Shown: positions 1 through 8,997 of the stretch, in pieces
How the letters are laid out: every line of letters starts with the position of its first letter
Numbering within the stretch: position 1 is the stretch's first letter
Assembly (NCBI GenBank): GCA_016703125.1
Contig: JADJCR010000002.1
Span: forward strand, 372,001 to 436,000
DNA from: Micrococcales bacterium
Lineage (GTDB): Bacteria; Actinomycetota; Actinomycetes; S36-B12; UBA10799
Length of the DNA stretch: 64,000 nt
Direction: 5' to 3'
The notes under the pieces: model-generated
Database searches by the model: none
The model's input: the letters and a program-made list of their open reading frames with translations, nothing else
What the model was told of the DNA's origin: nothing
Position numbers and translations under genes: made by a program

Positions 1-341
1 AGGTGGCGGCTCTGAAGGAGGCGCTCAAGCGCGTGAGCCTGGTGTTGCATCAAGACTCCCCGGTGCGCCTGACGTTCTCCAGTGACGAGGTGGTGCTCAA
101 GGGCGGGACCGGCGACGAGGCCACCGCCACCGAGACCATCGGGTGCGTGCTGCAGGGGGAGGGGCTCGACGTGGCGTTCAACCCGCGGTTCCTCGCCGAC
201 GGTCTGGCCGGACTGACCGATGCGCATGCCCGCCTGAGCCTGCAGTCGTCGGACAAGGCGGCCGTGCTCACCGGGATCGACCCCGACGGTGGCAGCGAGG
301 TCTTCCGGTATCTGCTGATGCCGGTGCGCCTCAACCGGTGA
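1..341 (+). CDS. dnaN: DNA polymerase III beta sliding clamp, C-terminal part
   Basis: This is the last 112 or so residues of the DNA polymerase III beta clamp, the ring that tethers the replicase to DNA. The gene runs in from the left edge, so the start and the first two clamp domains are missing and most of the third domain is seen. The end reads YLLMPVRLNR, matching the conserved clamp terminus. Its TGA overlaps the GTG of recF by four bases. The order dnaN-recF-dciA-gyrB-gyrA is the usual origin-proximal one in actinomycetes, so dnaA and oriC are expected just outside the window. Confidence 0.93.
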   Translation, partial: VAALKEALKRVSLVLHQDSPVRLTFSSDEVVLKGGTGDEATATETIGCVLQGEGLDVAFNPRFLADGLAGLTDAHARLSLQSSDKAAVLTGIDPDGGSEVFRYLLMPVRLNR

Positions 342-1467
342 GGATCGAGCGACTCGAACTCACCGACTTCCGCAACTACGAGCACCTAGAGGTCGAGTTC
401 GAGCCGGGGAACAACGTCCTGGTGGGGCCCAACGGCCATGGCAAGACCAACATCGTGGAGGCTGTGGCCTATCTGGCGACGTTCAGCAGCCACCGCGTCG
501 CCACGGACACCGCATTGGTCAGGGCCGGTTCTGAAAGGGCCGTCATCCGGAGTCTGGTCGTCCAGGGCGAACGGACCGTCGGGCTCGACGTCCAGATCAA
601 CCCCGGCCGGGCAAATCGTCTGCAGGTCAACCGCGCCCCGGTGCGGCGTGCCCGCGATGCGGTGGGGATCGTCAAGGCGGTCATGTTCGCCCCGGAGGAC
701 CTCGGCCTGGTGAAAGGGGACCCGGCGGCGCGCCGGCGGTTCCTCGATCAGTTACTCGTGCAGGTGAGCCCGCGCTACGTCGCGGTGATCGCCGACTACG
801 ACAAGACGATCAAGCAGCGCAATTCGCTGCTGCGATCGGCGTCGAAGGCCGGCTCAGCCATGGAACGTGAGACTTTGCAGAGCACTCTCGAGGTCTGGAA
901 CGACCGGTTGGTGAGCTTCGGTGCGGACCTCGTTGCAGGCAGGATCGCGCTGCTTGAGGGCATCACCGGGCCGACGATACAGGCCTACGCGCAGGTGGCG
1001 CAGGCACGCAACGACGTCTCGATGTCGTATGTCGCGTCGCGGATCCCCGCTGTCAGCGCTGATGCCGAACACGTCGGCACAGCCCTGCGCACCGCGTTGG
1101 ACGAGGTGCGGGCGGAGGAACTGGCCAGGGGGTCACGGTGCTTGGCCCCCATCGTGATGACGTGGAACTTCGGCTCAACGACCTGCCGGCGCGCGGGTAC
1201 GCCTCCCACGGGGAGTCGTGGTCCCTGGCGCTGGCCCTGCGGCTGGCCAGTTACGACATGCTGCGCGACGACGGATCCGTCGACCCGGTACTCATCCTCG
1301 ATGACGTGTTCGCCGAACTCGATCAGCAGCGCCGCGACCGGCTCGCGCAGATCGCAGCCGACGCCGACGGCCAGGTCCTCATCACGGCGGCCGTGTCGGG
1401 TGACGTCCCGGAATCGCTGACCGGGGTTAGATTCTCTGTAGACACTGGATCAGTGAGGCGGGAGTGA
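338..1467 (+). CDS. recF: RecF recombination/repair ATPase, frameshifted in this sequence
   Basis: RecF is an SMC-like ATPase that helps load RecA at single-strand gaps. The start is the GTG at 338 (VRIERLELTDFRNY), overlapping the dnaN stop. Walker A (GPNGHGKT) is near residues 30-37. The reading then breaks: frame one continues as nonsense after ELARG, while the next frame gives VLGPHRDDVELRLND, the ABC signature region (SHGESWSLAL) and Walker B (LILDDVFAELD). One extra G in the G5 run at 1128-1132 would restore ELARGVTVLGPHRDD and a normal protein of about 376 residues. All catalytic motifs survive on both sides, so an error in the sequence is more likely than gene decay. The stop overlaps the GTG of dciA. 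Confidence 0.9.
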
Positions 1468-1964
1468 CGGTGACCGACGAGGCAGTCAGCGATCTGGCGA
1501 ACCGGGTGCTTGCCCGCGCCCGCCAGGCCGCGCGGGCACTGCCGGCGGCCGCCTCGGCGAAGACCCGTCGGGAACCCACGTACACTTCCGCGCGACCGGA
1601 TGACCGCGACCCGTCGACGGTGGCCGACGCGATCGCCGGACTGGTCGGCGACCGCGGCTGGCAGGCGGCCACAGCGATCGGCCGGATCTGGGGGGAGTGG
1701 GCGTCGCTGGTCGGCCCGACACTGGCCGAACACGTGAAGCCGGAGGCGTTCGACCGCACAACCGGCCTGCTCACCCTGCGGGCGGACAGCACGGCGTGGG
1801 CCACGCAGGTGCGGATGCTGTCCAGCCAGTTGCGCAAGCGGCTCCAGGGCGAGATCCCGGGCGGGATCGTGTCGGACATCAACGTGCTCGGCCCGGACGT
1901 GGGTCCGCGCCCGCGCGGGCGGCTGCGGGTCAAGGGCCGAGGGCCGCGCGATACCTACGGCTGA
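1464..1964 (+). CDS. dciA: DUF721/DciA-family protein
   Basis: This 166-residue protein belongs to the DUF721 family, whose studied members (DciA) help load the replicative helicase DnaB in bacteria without DnaC. The conserved core is W-x-x-x-V-G-x-x-x-A-x-H (GEWASLVGPTLAEHVKPEAF), followed by a strand-rich region with LTLRADSTAWATQ and a basic C-terminal tail. The GTG start at 1464 overlaps the recF stop by four bases, so the two are translationally coupled. The N-terminal 70 residues are basic and low in complexity. Position between recF and gyrB is the standard actinomycete one. Confidence 0.85.
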   Translation: MTVTDEAVSDLANRVLARARQAARALPAAASAKTRREPTYTSARPDDRDPSTVADAIAGLVGDRGWQAATAIGRIWGEWASLVGPTLAEHVKPEAFDRTTGLLTLRADSTAWATQVRMLSSQLRKRLQGEIPGGIVSDINVLGPDVGPRPRGRLRVKGRGPRDTYG

Positions 1965-2122
1965 GGGCTTCGCCGAAGCGACGGCCAGGTGGGAGAGGTA
2001 CGGGGAGTGATCCAACGGGGTTGTCTCCCGTCATTGCCGAAACGCCCGCTGCTGCGTGGGGGGATGCCTGCCCCGGGGGTTCTCGCCTCAGAAGTGCCTT
2101 TCTGCCTGTGCAATGACGAACA

Positions 2123-2145
2123 GTGTCACAAGGACACGGTAGACT
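2123..2145 (+). promoter_or_regulatory. Putative gyrB promoter with small inverted repeat
   Basis: In the 253-base gap before gyrB, TAGACT at 2140-2145 fits an actinomycete -10 box (TANNNT). Just upstream lies a perfect inverted repeat GTGTC-ACAAG-GACAC (2123-2137) in the spacer. No good -35 is visible. gyrB promoters are often supercoiling-sensitive; a link to this repeat is only inferred. Confidence 0.4.
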
Positions 2146-2217
2146 GAAGTATCAACAAGCGTGTTCTGGCCCGTTCTGGCCGTCTTCGCGCGATAAGAGG
2201 AGCGGAAGGGGCTGCGA

Positions 2218-4161
2218 GTGTCGTATGACGCCAGCGATATCCAAGTTCTTGAGGGCTTGGAGGCGGTGCGCAAACGACCCGGCATGTACATCGGCTCCAC
2301 CGGCGAACGCGGTCTGCACCACTTGGTCTACGAGGTCGTCGACAACGCCGTGGACGAGGCACTGGCAGGGTACTGCGACACGATCGACATCACGCTGCTC
2401 CCCGGAGGTGGCGTGCGGGTCGTGGACAACGGCCGCGGTATCCCCGTCGACGAGCACCCGATCGAGAAGAAGCCGGCGGTGGAGGTCGTGCTCACGGTGC
2501 TGCACGCCGGTGGCAAGTTCGGCGGCGGCGGGTATTCGGTGTCCGGCGGCCTGCACGGGGTAGGGGTCTCGGTGGTCAACGCACTGTCCACCGGGGTCGA
2601 CGTCTTGATCCACCGCGACGGCTACGAGTGGACCCAGTCGTACGCGCACGGCGTGCCACAGGCACCGCTGGCCCGCGGTGGACAGGTGGACGACACCGGG
2701 ACCACGGTGACGTTCTGGGCCGACACGGACATCTTCGAGACGACGGACTACGACTTCGACACCCTGTCGCGGCGGTTCCAGGAGATGGCCTTCCTCAACC
2801 GGGACCTGACGATCAACCTCGTCGACGAGCGCCCGCGTGACGAGGATGACGACGAGGAGACCAGCGTCTCCTACCGCTACGCGGGCGGTATCGGTGACTT
2901 CGTGCGCCACCTCAATGCCACCAAGGGCCCGAGCAACCCCTCAGTGATCGAGTTCGAGGCCGAGGACCTCGTCAAGGGGATCAGCGCCGAGGTCGCGATG
3001 CAGTGGAACACCGGGTTCACCGAGTCGATCTACACGTTCGCCAACACCATCAACACGACTGAGGGCGGCACCCACGAAGAGGGCTACCGGGCGGCGCTGA
3101 CCGCACTCATGAACCGCTTCGCCCGGGAATGGGGCGTGCTGAAGGAGAAGGACACCAACCTCACCGGCGAAGACATCCGCGAGGGGCTCACCGCGATCGT
3201 CAGCGTGAAGATGCGTGAGCCGCAGTTCGAGGGGCAGACCAAGACGAAGCTTGGCAACACCGAGGCGAAGACGTTCGTGCAGAAGCTTGTCAACGACCAG
3301 CTGGGGGAGTGGTTCGAGAAGAACCCGGCGGAAGGCAAGGAGATCGCACGTAAGGCCACGGCCGCGTCCGTCGCACGAGTGGCTGCGCGGAAAGCCCGCG
3401 ACCTCGCCCGCAACCGCAAGGGCCTGCTCGGCGGCGGCGGGCTGCCCGGCAAACTCATCGACTGCTCATCGACGAGCCCGGAGGAATGCGAGATTTTCAT
3501 CGTGGAGGGCGACTCCGCCGGCGGCTCGGCGCGCAGCGGCCGCAATCCCGCCACCCAGGCGATCCTGCCGATCCGGGGCAAGATCCTCAACGTCGAGAAG
3601 GCCCGGCTGGACCGGGTGCTGGCCAACACCGAGGTGCAGGCGATGATCTCCGCGCTGGGTACCGGCGTGCAGGACGAGTTCGACCTCAACAAGCTCCGGT
3701 ACCACAAGTTGGTCCTCATGGCTGACGCCGACGTCGACGGCCAGCACATCCGCACGCTGCTGCTGACCCTGCTGTTCCGGTTTATGCGCCCCCTGATCAT
3801 CGAGGGGCACGTCTACCTCGCCCAACCGCCGCTGTACCTGCTCAAGTGGAGCGGCAAGGACGCCCACGAATATGCCTACAGCGACCGGGAGCGTGACGCG
3901 CTGGTCGAAGCCGGCCACGAGGCGGGGAAGAAGAACCCCAAGGAGGGTTTCATCCAGCGGTTCAAGGGTCTCGGCGAGATGAACGCCAACGAGTTGTGGG
4001 AGACCACGATGGACCCCGACCGCCGCGTCCTGCTGCAGGTCACTCTCGAGGACGCCGCCCAGGCCGACGAGGTGTTCAGCATGCTCATGGGCGAGGACGT
4101 GGAGAGCCGGCGCAAGTTCATCCAGCGCAATGCCAAAGACGTCCGCTTTCTCGACATCTAA
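2218..4161 (+). CDS. gyrB: DNA gyrase subunit B
   Basis: GyrB supplies the ATPase of DNA gyrase, which introduces negative supercoils. The 647 residues show the GHKL ATP site (EVVDNAVDEAL with Asn43; DNGRGIPV with Asp70; GGLHGVGVSVV near 110-120), the transducer domain, and a Toprim domain (IVEGDSAGGSARSG, then DADVDGQHIRT) ending in the GyrB tail (QRFKGLGEMNANELW). The GTG start at 2218 gives the usual N-terminus MSYDASDIQVLEGLEAVRKR. Length and motifs are complete. gyrA follows after nine bases, so the two are probably co-transcribed from the promoter in the upstream gap. Confidence 0.98.
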   Translation: MSYDASDIQVLEGLEAVRKRPGMYIGSTGERGLHHLVYEVVDNAVDEALAGYCDTIDITLLPGGGVRVVDNGRGIPVDEHPIEKKPAVEVVLTVLHAGGKFGGGGYSVSGGLHGVGVSVVNALSTGVDVLIHRDGYEWTQSYAHGVPQAPLARGGQVDDTGTTVTFWADTDIFETTDYDFDTLSRRFQEMAFLNRDLTINLVDERPRDEDDDEETSVSYRYAGGIGDFVRHLNATKGPSNPSVIEFEAEDLVKGISAEVAMQWNTGFTESIYTFANTINTTEGGTHEEGYRAALTALMNRFAREWGVLKEKDTNLTGEDIREGLTAIVSVKMREPQFEGQTKTKLGNTEAKTFVQKLVNDQLGEWFEKNPAEGKEIARKATAASVARVAARKARDLARNRKGLLGGGGLPGKLIDCSSTSPEECEIFIVEGDSAGGSARSGRNPATQAILPIRGKILNVEKARLDRVLANTEVQAMISALGTGVQDEFDLNKLRYHKLVLMADADVDGQHIRTLLLTLLFRFMRPLIIEGHVYLAQPPLYLLKWSGKDAHEYAYSDRERDALVEAGHEAGKKNPKEGFIQRFKGLGEMNANELWETTMDPDRRVLLQVTLEDAAQADEVFSMLMGEDVESRRKFIQRNAKDVRFLDI

Positions 4162-4170
4162 GGGAATCCA

Positions 4171-6720
4171 GTGACTCAGACCCCAGACACCGACCGGATC
4201 GAGCCGGTCGAACTCCAGGCCGAGATGCAGAAGTCCTACCTGGACTACGCGATGAGCGTCATCGTCGGCCGGGCGCTGCCGGATGTGCGCGACGGGCTGA
4301 AGCCGGTGCACCGGCGGATCCTGTACGCCATGTTCGACGGCGGCTACCGGCCGGACCGCGGGTTCTTCAAGTGCGCGGCGGTGGTCGGCGATGTGCTGGG
4401 CAGCTACCACCCGCACGGCGACAGCGCGGTGTACGACGCCCTGGTGCGGATGGTGCAGCCGTGGGCCTTGCGCTACCCACTGGTCGACGGGCAGGGCAAC
4501 TTCGGCTCGCCGGGTAACGACCCGGCCGCCGCGTACCGGTACACCGAGGCGCGGTTGGCCCAGTTGGCGATGGAGATGGTGCGTGACATCGACGAGGAGA
4601 CCGTCGATTTCAAGCCCAACTTCGACGGCCGTGCGCAGGAGCCGGTGATTCTGCCGAGCCGGTTCCCGAACCTGCTGGTCAATGGTTCGTCGGGGATCGC
4701 GGTGGGCATGGCCACGAACATCCCGCCGCACAACCTCACCGAGGTGGCCGACGGGGTCGCGTGGGCGCTCGAGCACCCGGATGCCACCCGGGAGGAACTG
4801 CTCGAGGCGCTCATCGAGCGTGTGAAGGGCCCGGACTTCCCCACCGGCGCCTACATCGTCGGGCGGGCCGGTATCGAGGCCGCCCACCGGACCGGCCGCG
4901 GGTCGATCATCATGCGCGGCGTCGTCGACATCGAAGAGGACGACCGGGGCCGCACGTGTCTGGTCATCACCGAACTGCCGTACCAGGTGAACCCGGACAC
5001 GCTCACCGCGAAGATCGCGGAACTGGCCGACGCTGGCCGGGTGACCGGGATCGCGGACCTGCGTGACGACTCCTCCAGCCGCACCGGTCAGCGTCTGGTG
5101 GTCGTGCTCAAGCGCGATGCGCAGCCGCGGGTCGTGTTGTCGCAGCTCTACCGGCACACGCAGTTGCAGGAGACGTTCGGCGCGAACATGCTGGCGCTGG
5201 TCGACGGGGTGCCGCGCACGCTGAGCCTGGACGCGTTCGTGACGCACTGGATCAACCACCAGATCGAGGTCATCCAGCGTCGCACCGCCTACCGGCTGCG
5301 CAAGGCGGAGGAGCGCGCCCACATTCTGCGCGGCTACCTCAAGGCCCTCGACGCCCTCGACGAGGTCATCGCCTTGATCCGCCGTTCGGCCACGGTCGAG
5401 GACGCGCGCATCGGGCTGATGGAGTTGCTCGACATCGACGAGGTCCAGGCCACGGCCATCCTGGACATGCAGTTGCGGCGACTGGCGGCCCTGGAGCGGC
5501 AGAAGATCATCGACGAGCACACAGAGCTCGAGCGGCTGATCGCCGACTACCAGGACATCCTGGGCAGTCCGGGCCGGCAGCGGACGATCGTGCGCGACGA
5601 ACTCGCGGAGATCGTGCGGGTGCACGGCGACGTGCGGCGCTCACAGTTCATGCCCGCCGACGACCTCGGCAGCGAGGAAGATCTGATCCCGGTGCGGGAG
5701 GTGGTGGTGAGCATTACCGAGGGCGGCTACGCCAAGCGCACCGACGCGACCTTGTACCGCTCGCAGCGCCGTGGTGGCCGCGGGGTGCGGGGTGCGACGT
5801 TGCAGCGGGACGACGTCGTCGAGCACTTCTTCGTCACGACGACCCACGACTGGATCCTGTTCTTCACCAACCTCGGCCGGGTCTACCGGACGAAGGCGTA
5901 CATGTTGCCCGATACCGCCCGGGACGCCAAGGGCCGGCATGTGGCGAACCTGCTGGCCTTCCAGCCCGACGAACAGATCGCCGGGGTACTCACGGTCAAG
6001 GACTACGAGCAGGCCTCCTACCTGGTGCTGGCCACGAAACACGGACTGGTCAAGAAGACCAAACTCACCGAGTACGACACCAACCGCACCGGCGGTCTGA
6101 TCGCCATCAACCTGCGGGACGGCGACGAGTTGGTTTCGGCGCGGCTGGTCGACAAGGGCGGGCAGCTGATCATGGTGTCCGACAAGGGCATGTCCGTGCG
6201 GTTCAGCGCCGACGAGTTGCGCCCGATGGGGCGGGCCACCTCCGGAGTGATCGGCATGAAGTTCCGCGGTAGCGACCAACTCCTGGCGATGGATGTCGTG
6301 CGCCCGGACTGCGATCTGGTCACCGTGACCGATGAGGGCTTCGCCAAACGCACGCCGCTGGATGACTGGAACACCAAGGGACGCGGCGGTATCGGTGTGG
6401 TGGCGATGAAGATCGTCGAGGAGCGAGGGTCACTGGTGGCCGCACTCGTGTGCGAGTCCGACGACTCGATCTTCGCCATCGCCAGTAACGGGGTGGTCAT
6501 TCGAACCCCGGTGGCCGACATCCGGCAGACCGGCCGGCAGACCATGGGTGTCAACCTCATGGGCCTTCCGGATGGGGTGGCCGTCGTGGCGGTGGCACGG
6601 TCGGCGGCTGAGGAGCCTGAGGAGGAGCACACAGACCCCGACCCCGACCCCGAGGCACCGGCTGCGGCAGGGGATGATGGAGACTCGGCGCAGACCCGCG
6701 ACGAGGAGGAACAGGCGTGA
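4171..6720 (+). CDS. gyrA: DNA gyrase subunit A
   Basis: GyrA cuts and rejoins the DNA gate segment. The catalytic tyrosine is Tyr124 in AAYRYTEARL. The quinolone-resistance region reads HPHGDSAVYDALVRM, with Ser85 and Asp89 at the positions of E. coli Ser83 and Asp87, that is, the residues typical of quinolone-susceptible enzymes. The GyrA box is present as QRRGGRGVRG, marking the DNA-wrapping beta-pinwheel domain. The 849-residue protein ends in an acidic tail rich in Glu, Asp and Pro (from about residue 810), a feature that varies between gyrases. The start is the GTG at 4171; the stop overlaps the next GTG by four bases. Confidence 0.98.
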   Translation: MTQTPDTDRIEPVELQAEMQKSYLDYAMSVIVGRALPDVRDGLKPVHRRILYAMFDGGYRPDRGFFKCAAVVGDVLGSYHPHGDSAVYDALVRMVQPWALRYPLVDGQGNFGSPGNDPAAAYRYTEARLAQLAMEMVRDIDEETVDFKPNFDGRAQEPVILPSRFPNLLVNGSSGIAVGMATNIPPHNLTEVADGVAWALEHPDATREELLEALIERVKGPDFPTGAYIVGRAGIEAAHRTGRGSIIMRGVVDIEEDDRGRTCLVITELPYQVNPDTLTAKIAELADAGRVTGIADLRDDSSSRTGQRLVVVLKRDAQPRVVLSQLYRHTQLQETFGANMLALVDGVPRTLSLDAFVTHWINHQIEVIQRRTAYRLRKAEERAHILRGYLKALDALDEVIALIRRSATVEDARIGLMELLDIDEVQATAILDMQLRRLAALERQKIIDEHTELERLIADYQDILGSPGRQRTIVRDELAEIVRVHGDVRRSQFMPADDLGSEEDLIPVREVVVSITEGGYAKRTDATLYRSQRRGGRGVRGATLQRDDVVEHFFVTTTHDWILFFTNLGRVYRTKAYMLPDTARDAKGRHVANLLAFQPDEQIAGVLTVKDYEQASYLVLATKHGLVKKTKLTEYDTNRTGGLIAINLRDGDELVSARLVDKGGQLIMVSDKGMSVRFSADELRPMGRATSGVIGMKFRGSDQLLAMDVVRPDCDLVTVTDEGFAKRTPLDDWNTKGRGGIGVVAMKIVEERGSLVAALVCESDDSIFAIASNGVVIRTPVADIRQTGRQTMGVNLMGLPDGVAVVAVARSAAEEPEEEHTDPDPDPEAPAAAGDDGDSAQTRDEEEQA

Positions 6721-7103
6721 CAACTTCGACCGTGCCGGCCGCACCGGCCGCAGGCACGCGCGTGGCGACCCTGCGCCTGAGGCGGATCGATCCCTGGAGC
6801 GCGATGAAGACGGGCTTCGTCTTCTCGATCGGCCTGGGGATCATGTACGTGATTGCGGCGGTGCTGCTGTACCTGTTCGCGTCGTCCGCGGGTGTCTTCG
6901 AATCGTTCAACTCGACGTTCTCCGAACTGACCGGAAGTGACGGGCCGCTGGTCTTCACGTTCTTCGGCGTTCTGACCATCAGCTTGGTCTTCGCCGTCAT
7001 CGAAGTGGTGGTCACCACCCTGCTGTTCGCGGTCATCGCGATGCTCTACAACGCGTCGGCCTCGGTCACCGGCGGGGTGTCGGTCAAGCTCGCGGAGGAC
7101 TGA
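6717..7103 (+). CDS. DUF3566 membrane protein
   Basis: A 128-residue membrane protein of the DUF3566 family, which sits just after gyrA in most actinomycetes and whose role is not well defined. After an Ala/Thr-rich cytoplasmic stretch comes the family motif RLRRIDPWSAMKTGFVFS, then two hydrophobic helices (about residues 38-58 and 84-110) flanking an extracellular loop. The GTG start at 6717 overlaps the gyrA stop, so translation is coupled to gyrA. Confidence 0.85.
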   Translation: MTTSTVPAAPAAGTRVATLRLRRIDPWSAMKTGFVFSIGLGIMYVIAAVLLYLFASSAGVFESFNSTFSELTGSDGPLVFTFFGVLTISLVFAVIEVVVTTLLFAVIAMLYNASASVTGGVSVKLAED

Positions 7104-7155
7104 GCCTGCCCCACCCGGTCCCGGGACCCATCGGGTACCCTGGTGAACGACCAAC

Positions 7156-7230
7156 GCGCCTATAGCTCAGCTCGGTTAGAGCGCTTCGCTGATAACGAAG
7201 AGGTCCCTGGTTCAAGTCCAGGTAGGCGCA
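7156..7230 (+). tRNA. tRNA-Ile (anticodon GAT)
   Basis: A 75-base cloverleaf. The acceptor stem pairs GCGCCTA (7156-7162) with TAGGCGC (7223-7229), with A7230 as discriminator. The anticodon stem CTTCG/CGAAG encloses loop CTGATAA, with GAT at 7191-7193. The T arm has the TTCAAGTCC loop. No CCA is encoded. TACCCT at 7136-7141 is a plausible -10 box. A GTG start codon follows after only one base. Confidence 0.97.
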
Positions 7231-7231
7231 C

Positions 7232-7357
7232 GTGAAGAAACTGATTCTGCTGGGGGCCCTCGCGGCCGTCGGCTACGCCGTATACCGCCAGTACTCCGCC
7301 AACCAGGCCGAGCAGGAGTTGTGGAACGAGGCCACTCGCGACCTCGACCTGCGCTGA
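7232..7357 (+). CDS. DLW-39 family small protein
   Basis: A 41-residue protein starting MKKLILLGALAAVGYAVYR and containing ELWNEAT near residue 30, followed by the ending DLR. It fits the DLW-39 family of tiny actinobacterial proteins found next to the gyrA-linked tRNA genes; their function is unknown. Residues 4-18 form a single hydrophobic segment, so it is probably membrane-anchored with a charged cytoplasmic or external tail. The GTG start lies one base after the mature 3' end of tRNA-Ile and no Shine-Dalgarno site is available outside the tRNA, so translation may depend on tRNA processing. Confidence 0.85.
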   Translation: MKKLILLGALAAVGYAVYRQYSANQAEQELWNEATRDLDLR

Positions 7358-7367
7358 GCCTGCCTGC

Positions 7368-7440
7368 GGGGACGTAGCTCAACTGGCAGAGCACCGCCTT
7401 TGCAAGGCGGGGGTTAGGGGTTCAAGTCCCCTCGTCTCCA
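7368..7440 (+). tRNA. tRNA-Ala (anticodon TGC)
   Basis: A 73-base cloverleaf. GGGGACG (7368-7374) pairs with CGTCTCC (7433-7439) and contains the G3-U70 wobble pair that identifies tRNA-Ala. The anticodon TGC is at 7401-7403 in loop TTTGCAA. The discriminator is A7440 and no CCA is encoded. As with tRNA-Ile, the next gene starts with GTG one base after the discriminator. Confidence 0.97.
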
Positions 7441-7441
7441 C

Positions 7442-7822
7442 GTGAGCCGAAAGCGTCGCTGGTTGCTCGAGGTGATCCTCGCCGTCCTGGGTGTCCAGGC
7501 GTTCTATGGCGGCATCCAACTGATCCGCGACGCCTTCGACTTCCCCATCGACTGGCTCGCCCCCCTGCCGTGGGACTCCTGGGTCATCCCTGGGCTGCTG
7601 CTCATGGCGCTCATCGGGGTGCCCGCCTTCGGCCTACTGGGCATGTACGTAGCGGGCAACCGTCGGGCCGACCAACTCACGGTGGTCTTCGGCTGCGGGC
7701 TCATGCTGTGGATCGTCGTGCAGTTGTTCTTCATCCCACTCTTCTTCCTGCAGCCGCTGGTGTTCGTCCTGGGGCTGACGCTGGCGCTGGTGGCCTGGTC
7801 CCGGATGCGCGCTGCCGACTGA
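7442..7822 (+). CDS. Small four-helix membrane protein, function unknown
   Basis: A 126-residue hydrophobic protein that I do not recognise. After a basic start (MSRKRRW) there are about four membrane helices: residues 8-25, 46-69, 77-95 and 99-117. The GTG start at 7442 is one base after tRNA-Ala, so this gene is probably co-transcribed with the tRNA. Its stop overlaps the ATG of the alkD-like gene, suggesting one transcript through to the DNA-repair gene. No catalytic motif is visible. Confidence 0.75.
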   Translation: MSRKRRWLLEVILAVLGVQAFYGGIQLIRDAFDFPIDWLAPLPWDSWVIPGLLLMALIGVPAFGLLGMYVAGNRRADQLTVVFGCGLMLWIVVQLFFIPLFFLQPLVFVLGLTLALVAWSRMRAAD

Positions 7823-8472
7823 TGGGCACGCCCGACCTGGTCGCCGAGATCCGGGCCTGGCTGCGGGCCTCGGCGGATCCCACCCGGGCGCCGGGCATGC
7901 AGCAGTACATGAAGTCGCAGATGCCCTACCTCGGTGTGGGCAAGACCAGCCTCACGCCGGCGGTCATGCGGTTGACCAAAGCGGCCGACCTGGAGCGGGA
8001 GCAGTGGCTGGTCGTGGCCAGAACGCTCTGGGATGACGCCAGTTACCGGGAGGAGCGATATGCCGCGCTGGCGGTGCTGCGGGCGGGTGGACTCACCGCC
8101 GGCGACGAGCCGCTGCTGCGCCATCTCATCACCACGGGTGCCTGGTGGGACCTGGTCGACGAGGCGGCGACCAAACTGCTCGGCCCCCTGCGCCATGACG
8201 TTGAGGTGCGCGTGTGGGCGGTCGCCGCCGACATGTGGATCCGGCGGGCAGCCATCATCTGTCAGGTGGGTTCCCGGGGCCGCGGCACCGACTGCCAGCT
8301 GCTCGCCGACGTCATCGAGCCCAACACCGCGGATCGCCGCTTCTGGATCACGAAGGCGATCGGATGGGCGTTGCGGGACTACGCCTACGCAGATCCCGAG
8401 TGGGTGCGCGAGTTCGTGGCCGGCCACGAACTGGCGCCGCTGTCCGTCCGCGAGGCCACCAAGCACCTGTGA
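7822..8472 (+). CDS. AlkD-like DNA alkylation repair protein
   Basis: A 216-residue protein of the AlkD/DNA_alkylation family, HEAT-like-repeat glycosylases that release alkylated bases without base flipping. The key stretch GAWWDLVDE places Trp109 and Asp113 at the positions of the catalytic Trp109/Asp113 of Bacillus cereus AlkD. QMPYLGV, WIRRAAI and KAIGWALRDYA are further family motifs. The start is the ATG at 7822, which overlaps the stop of the preceding membrane-protein gene; the open frame extends further upstream, but that part lacks homology-like features. A cyclophilin gene follows 12 bases downstream. Confidence 0.85.
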   Translation: MGTPDLVAEIRAWLRASADPTRAPGMQQYMKSQMPYLGVGKTSLTPAVMRLTKAADLEREQWLVVARTLWDDASYREERYAALAVLRAGGLTAGDEPLLRHLITTGAWWDLVDEAATKLLGPLRHDVEVRVWAVAADMWIRRAAIICQVGSRGRGTDCQLLADVIEPNTADRRFWITKAIGWALRDYAYADPEWVREFVAGHELAPLSVREATKHL

Positions 8473-8484
8473 CAGGATTCGGCT

Positions 8485-8997
8485 ATGACCCAAGCCGTTC
8501 TGCACACCAACCGTGGCGACATCACGATCAACTTGTTCGACAACCAGGCCCCCAAGACCGTGGCCAACTTCGTCGGCCTGGCCGATGGGACCCGCGAGTG
8601 GACCGACCCCAAGACGGGTCAGCCGGGCACTGGTGGCCTCTACAACGGCGTCATCTTCCACCGCGTCATCAGCGGCTTCATGATCCAGGGCGGCTGTCCA
8701 CTGGGTACCGGCACCGGCGGTCCCGGCTACCGTTTCGCCGACGAGTTCCACCCCGAGCTGCAGTTCGACCGCCCCTACCTGCTCGCCATGGCCAACGCCG
8801 GGCCGAACACCAACGGCTCCCAGTTCTTCATCACCGTCGGCAAGACCCCGCACCTGAACTTCAAGCACACCATCTTCGGTGAGGTCGCCGATCAGGCCGG
8901 CCGCGACGTCGTTGATGCGATCGCCACCACCCCCACCGGCCGTATGGACAAGCCGATCGATGACGTCGTGATCGAGTCGGTCGACATCATCGCGTGA
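8485..8997 (+). CDS. ppiA: Cyclophilin-type peptidyl-prolyl cis-trans isomerase
   Basis: A 170-residue cytoplasmic cyclophilin that speeds proline isomerisation during folding. The active-site motifs are present: IFHRVISGFMIQGG (Arg, Phe, Gln), MANAGPNTNGSQFFIT and the C-terminal FGEV. There is no signal peptide. A gene of this type sits near gyrA and the tRNA pair in many actinomycetes. Its stop overlaps the GTG of the rhomboid gene by four bases, so the two form an operon. Confidence 0.93.
   Translation: MTQAVLHTNRGDITINLFDNQAPKTVANFVGLADGTREWTDPKTGQPGTGGLYNGVIFHRVISGFMIQGGCPLGTGTGGPGYRFADEFHPELQFDRPYLLAMANAGPNTNGSQFFITVGKTPHLNFKHTIFGEVADQAGRDVVDAIATTPTGRMDKPIDDVVIESVDIIA

Noticed and set aside
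1128..1132. Phase variation through short homopolymers
   Set aside because: Runs are only 2-6 bases and also hit housekeeping genes (recF, pbpA, pstP), unlike real contingency loci.
3466..5625. A 719-codon open frame on the minus strand opposite gyrB and gyrA
   Set aside because: It covers two essential genes on the other strand, has His/Arg/Val-rich text with no family motifs, and reflects GC-rich codon bias.
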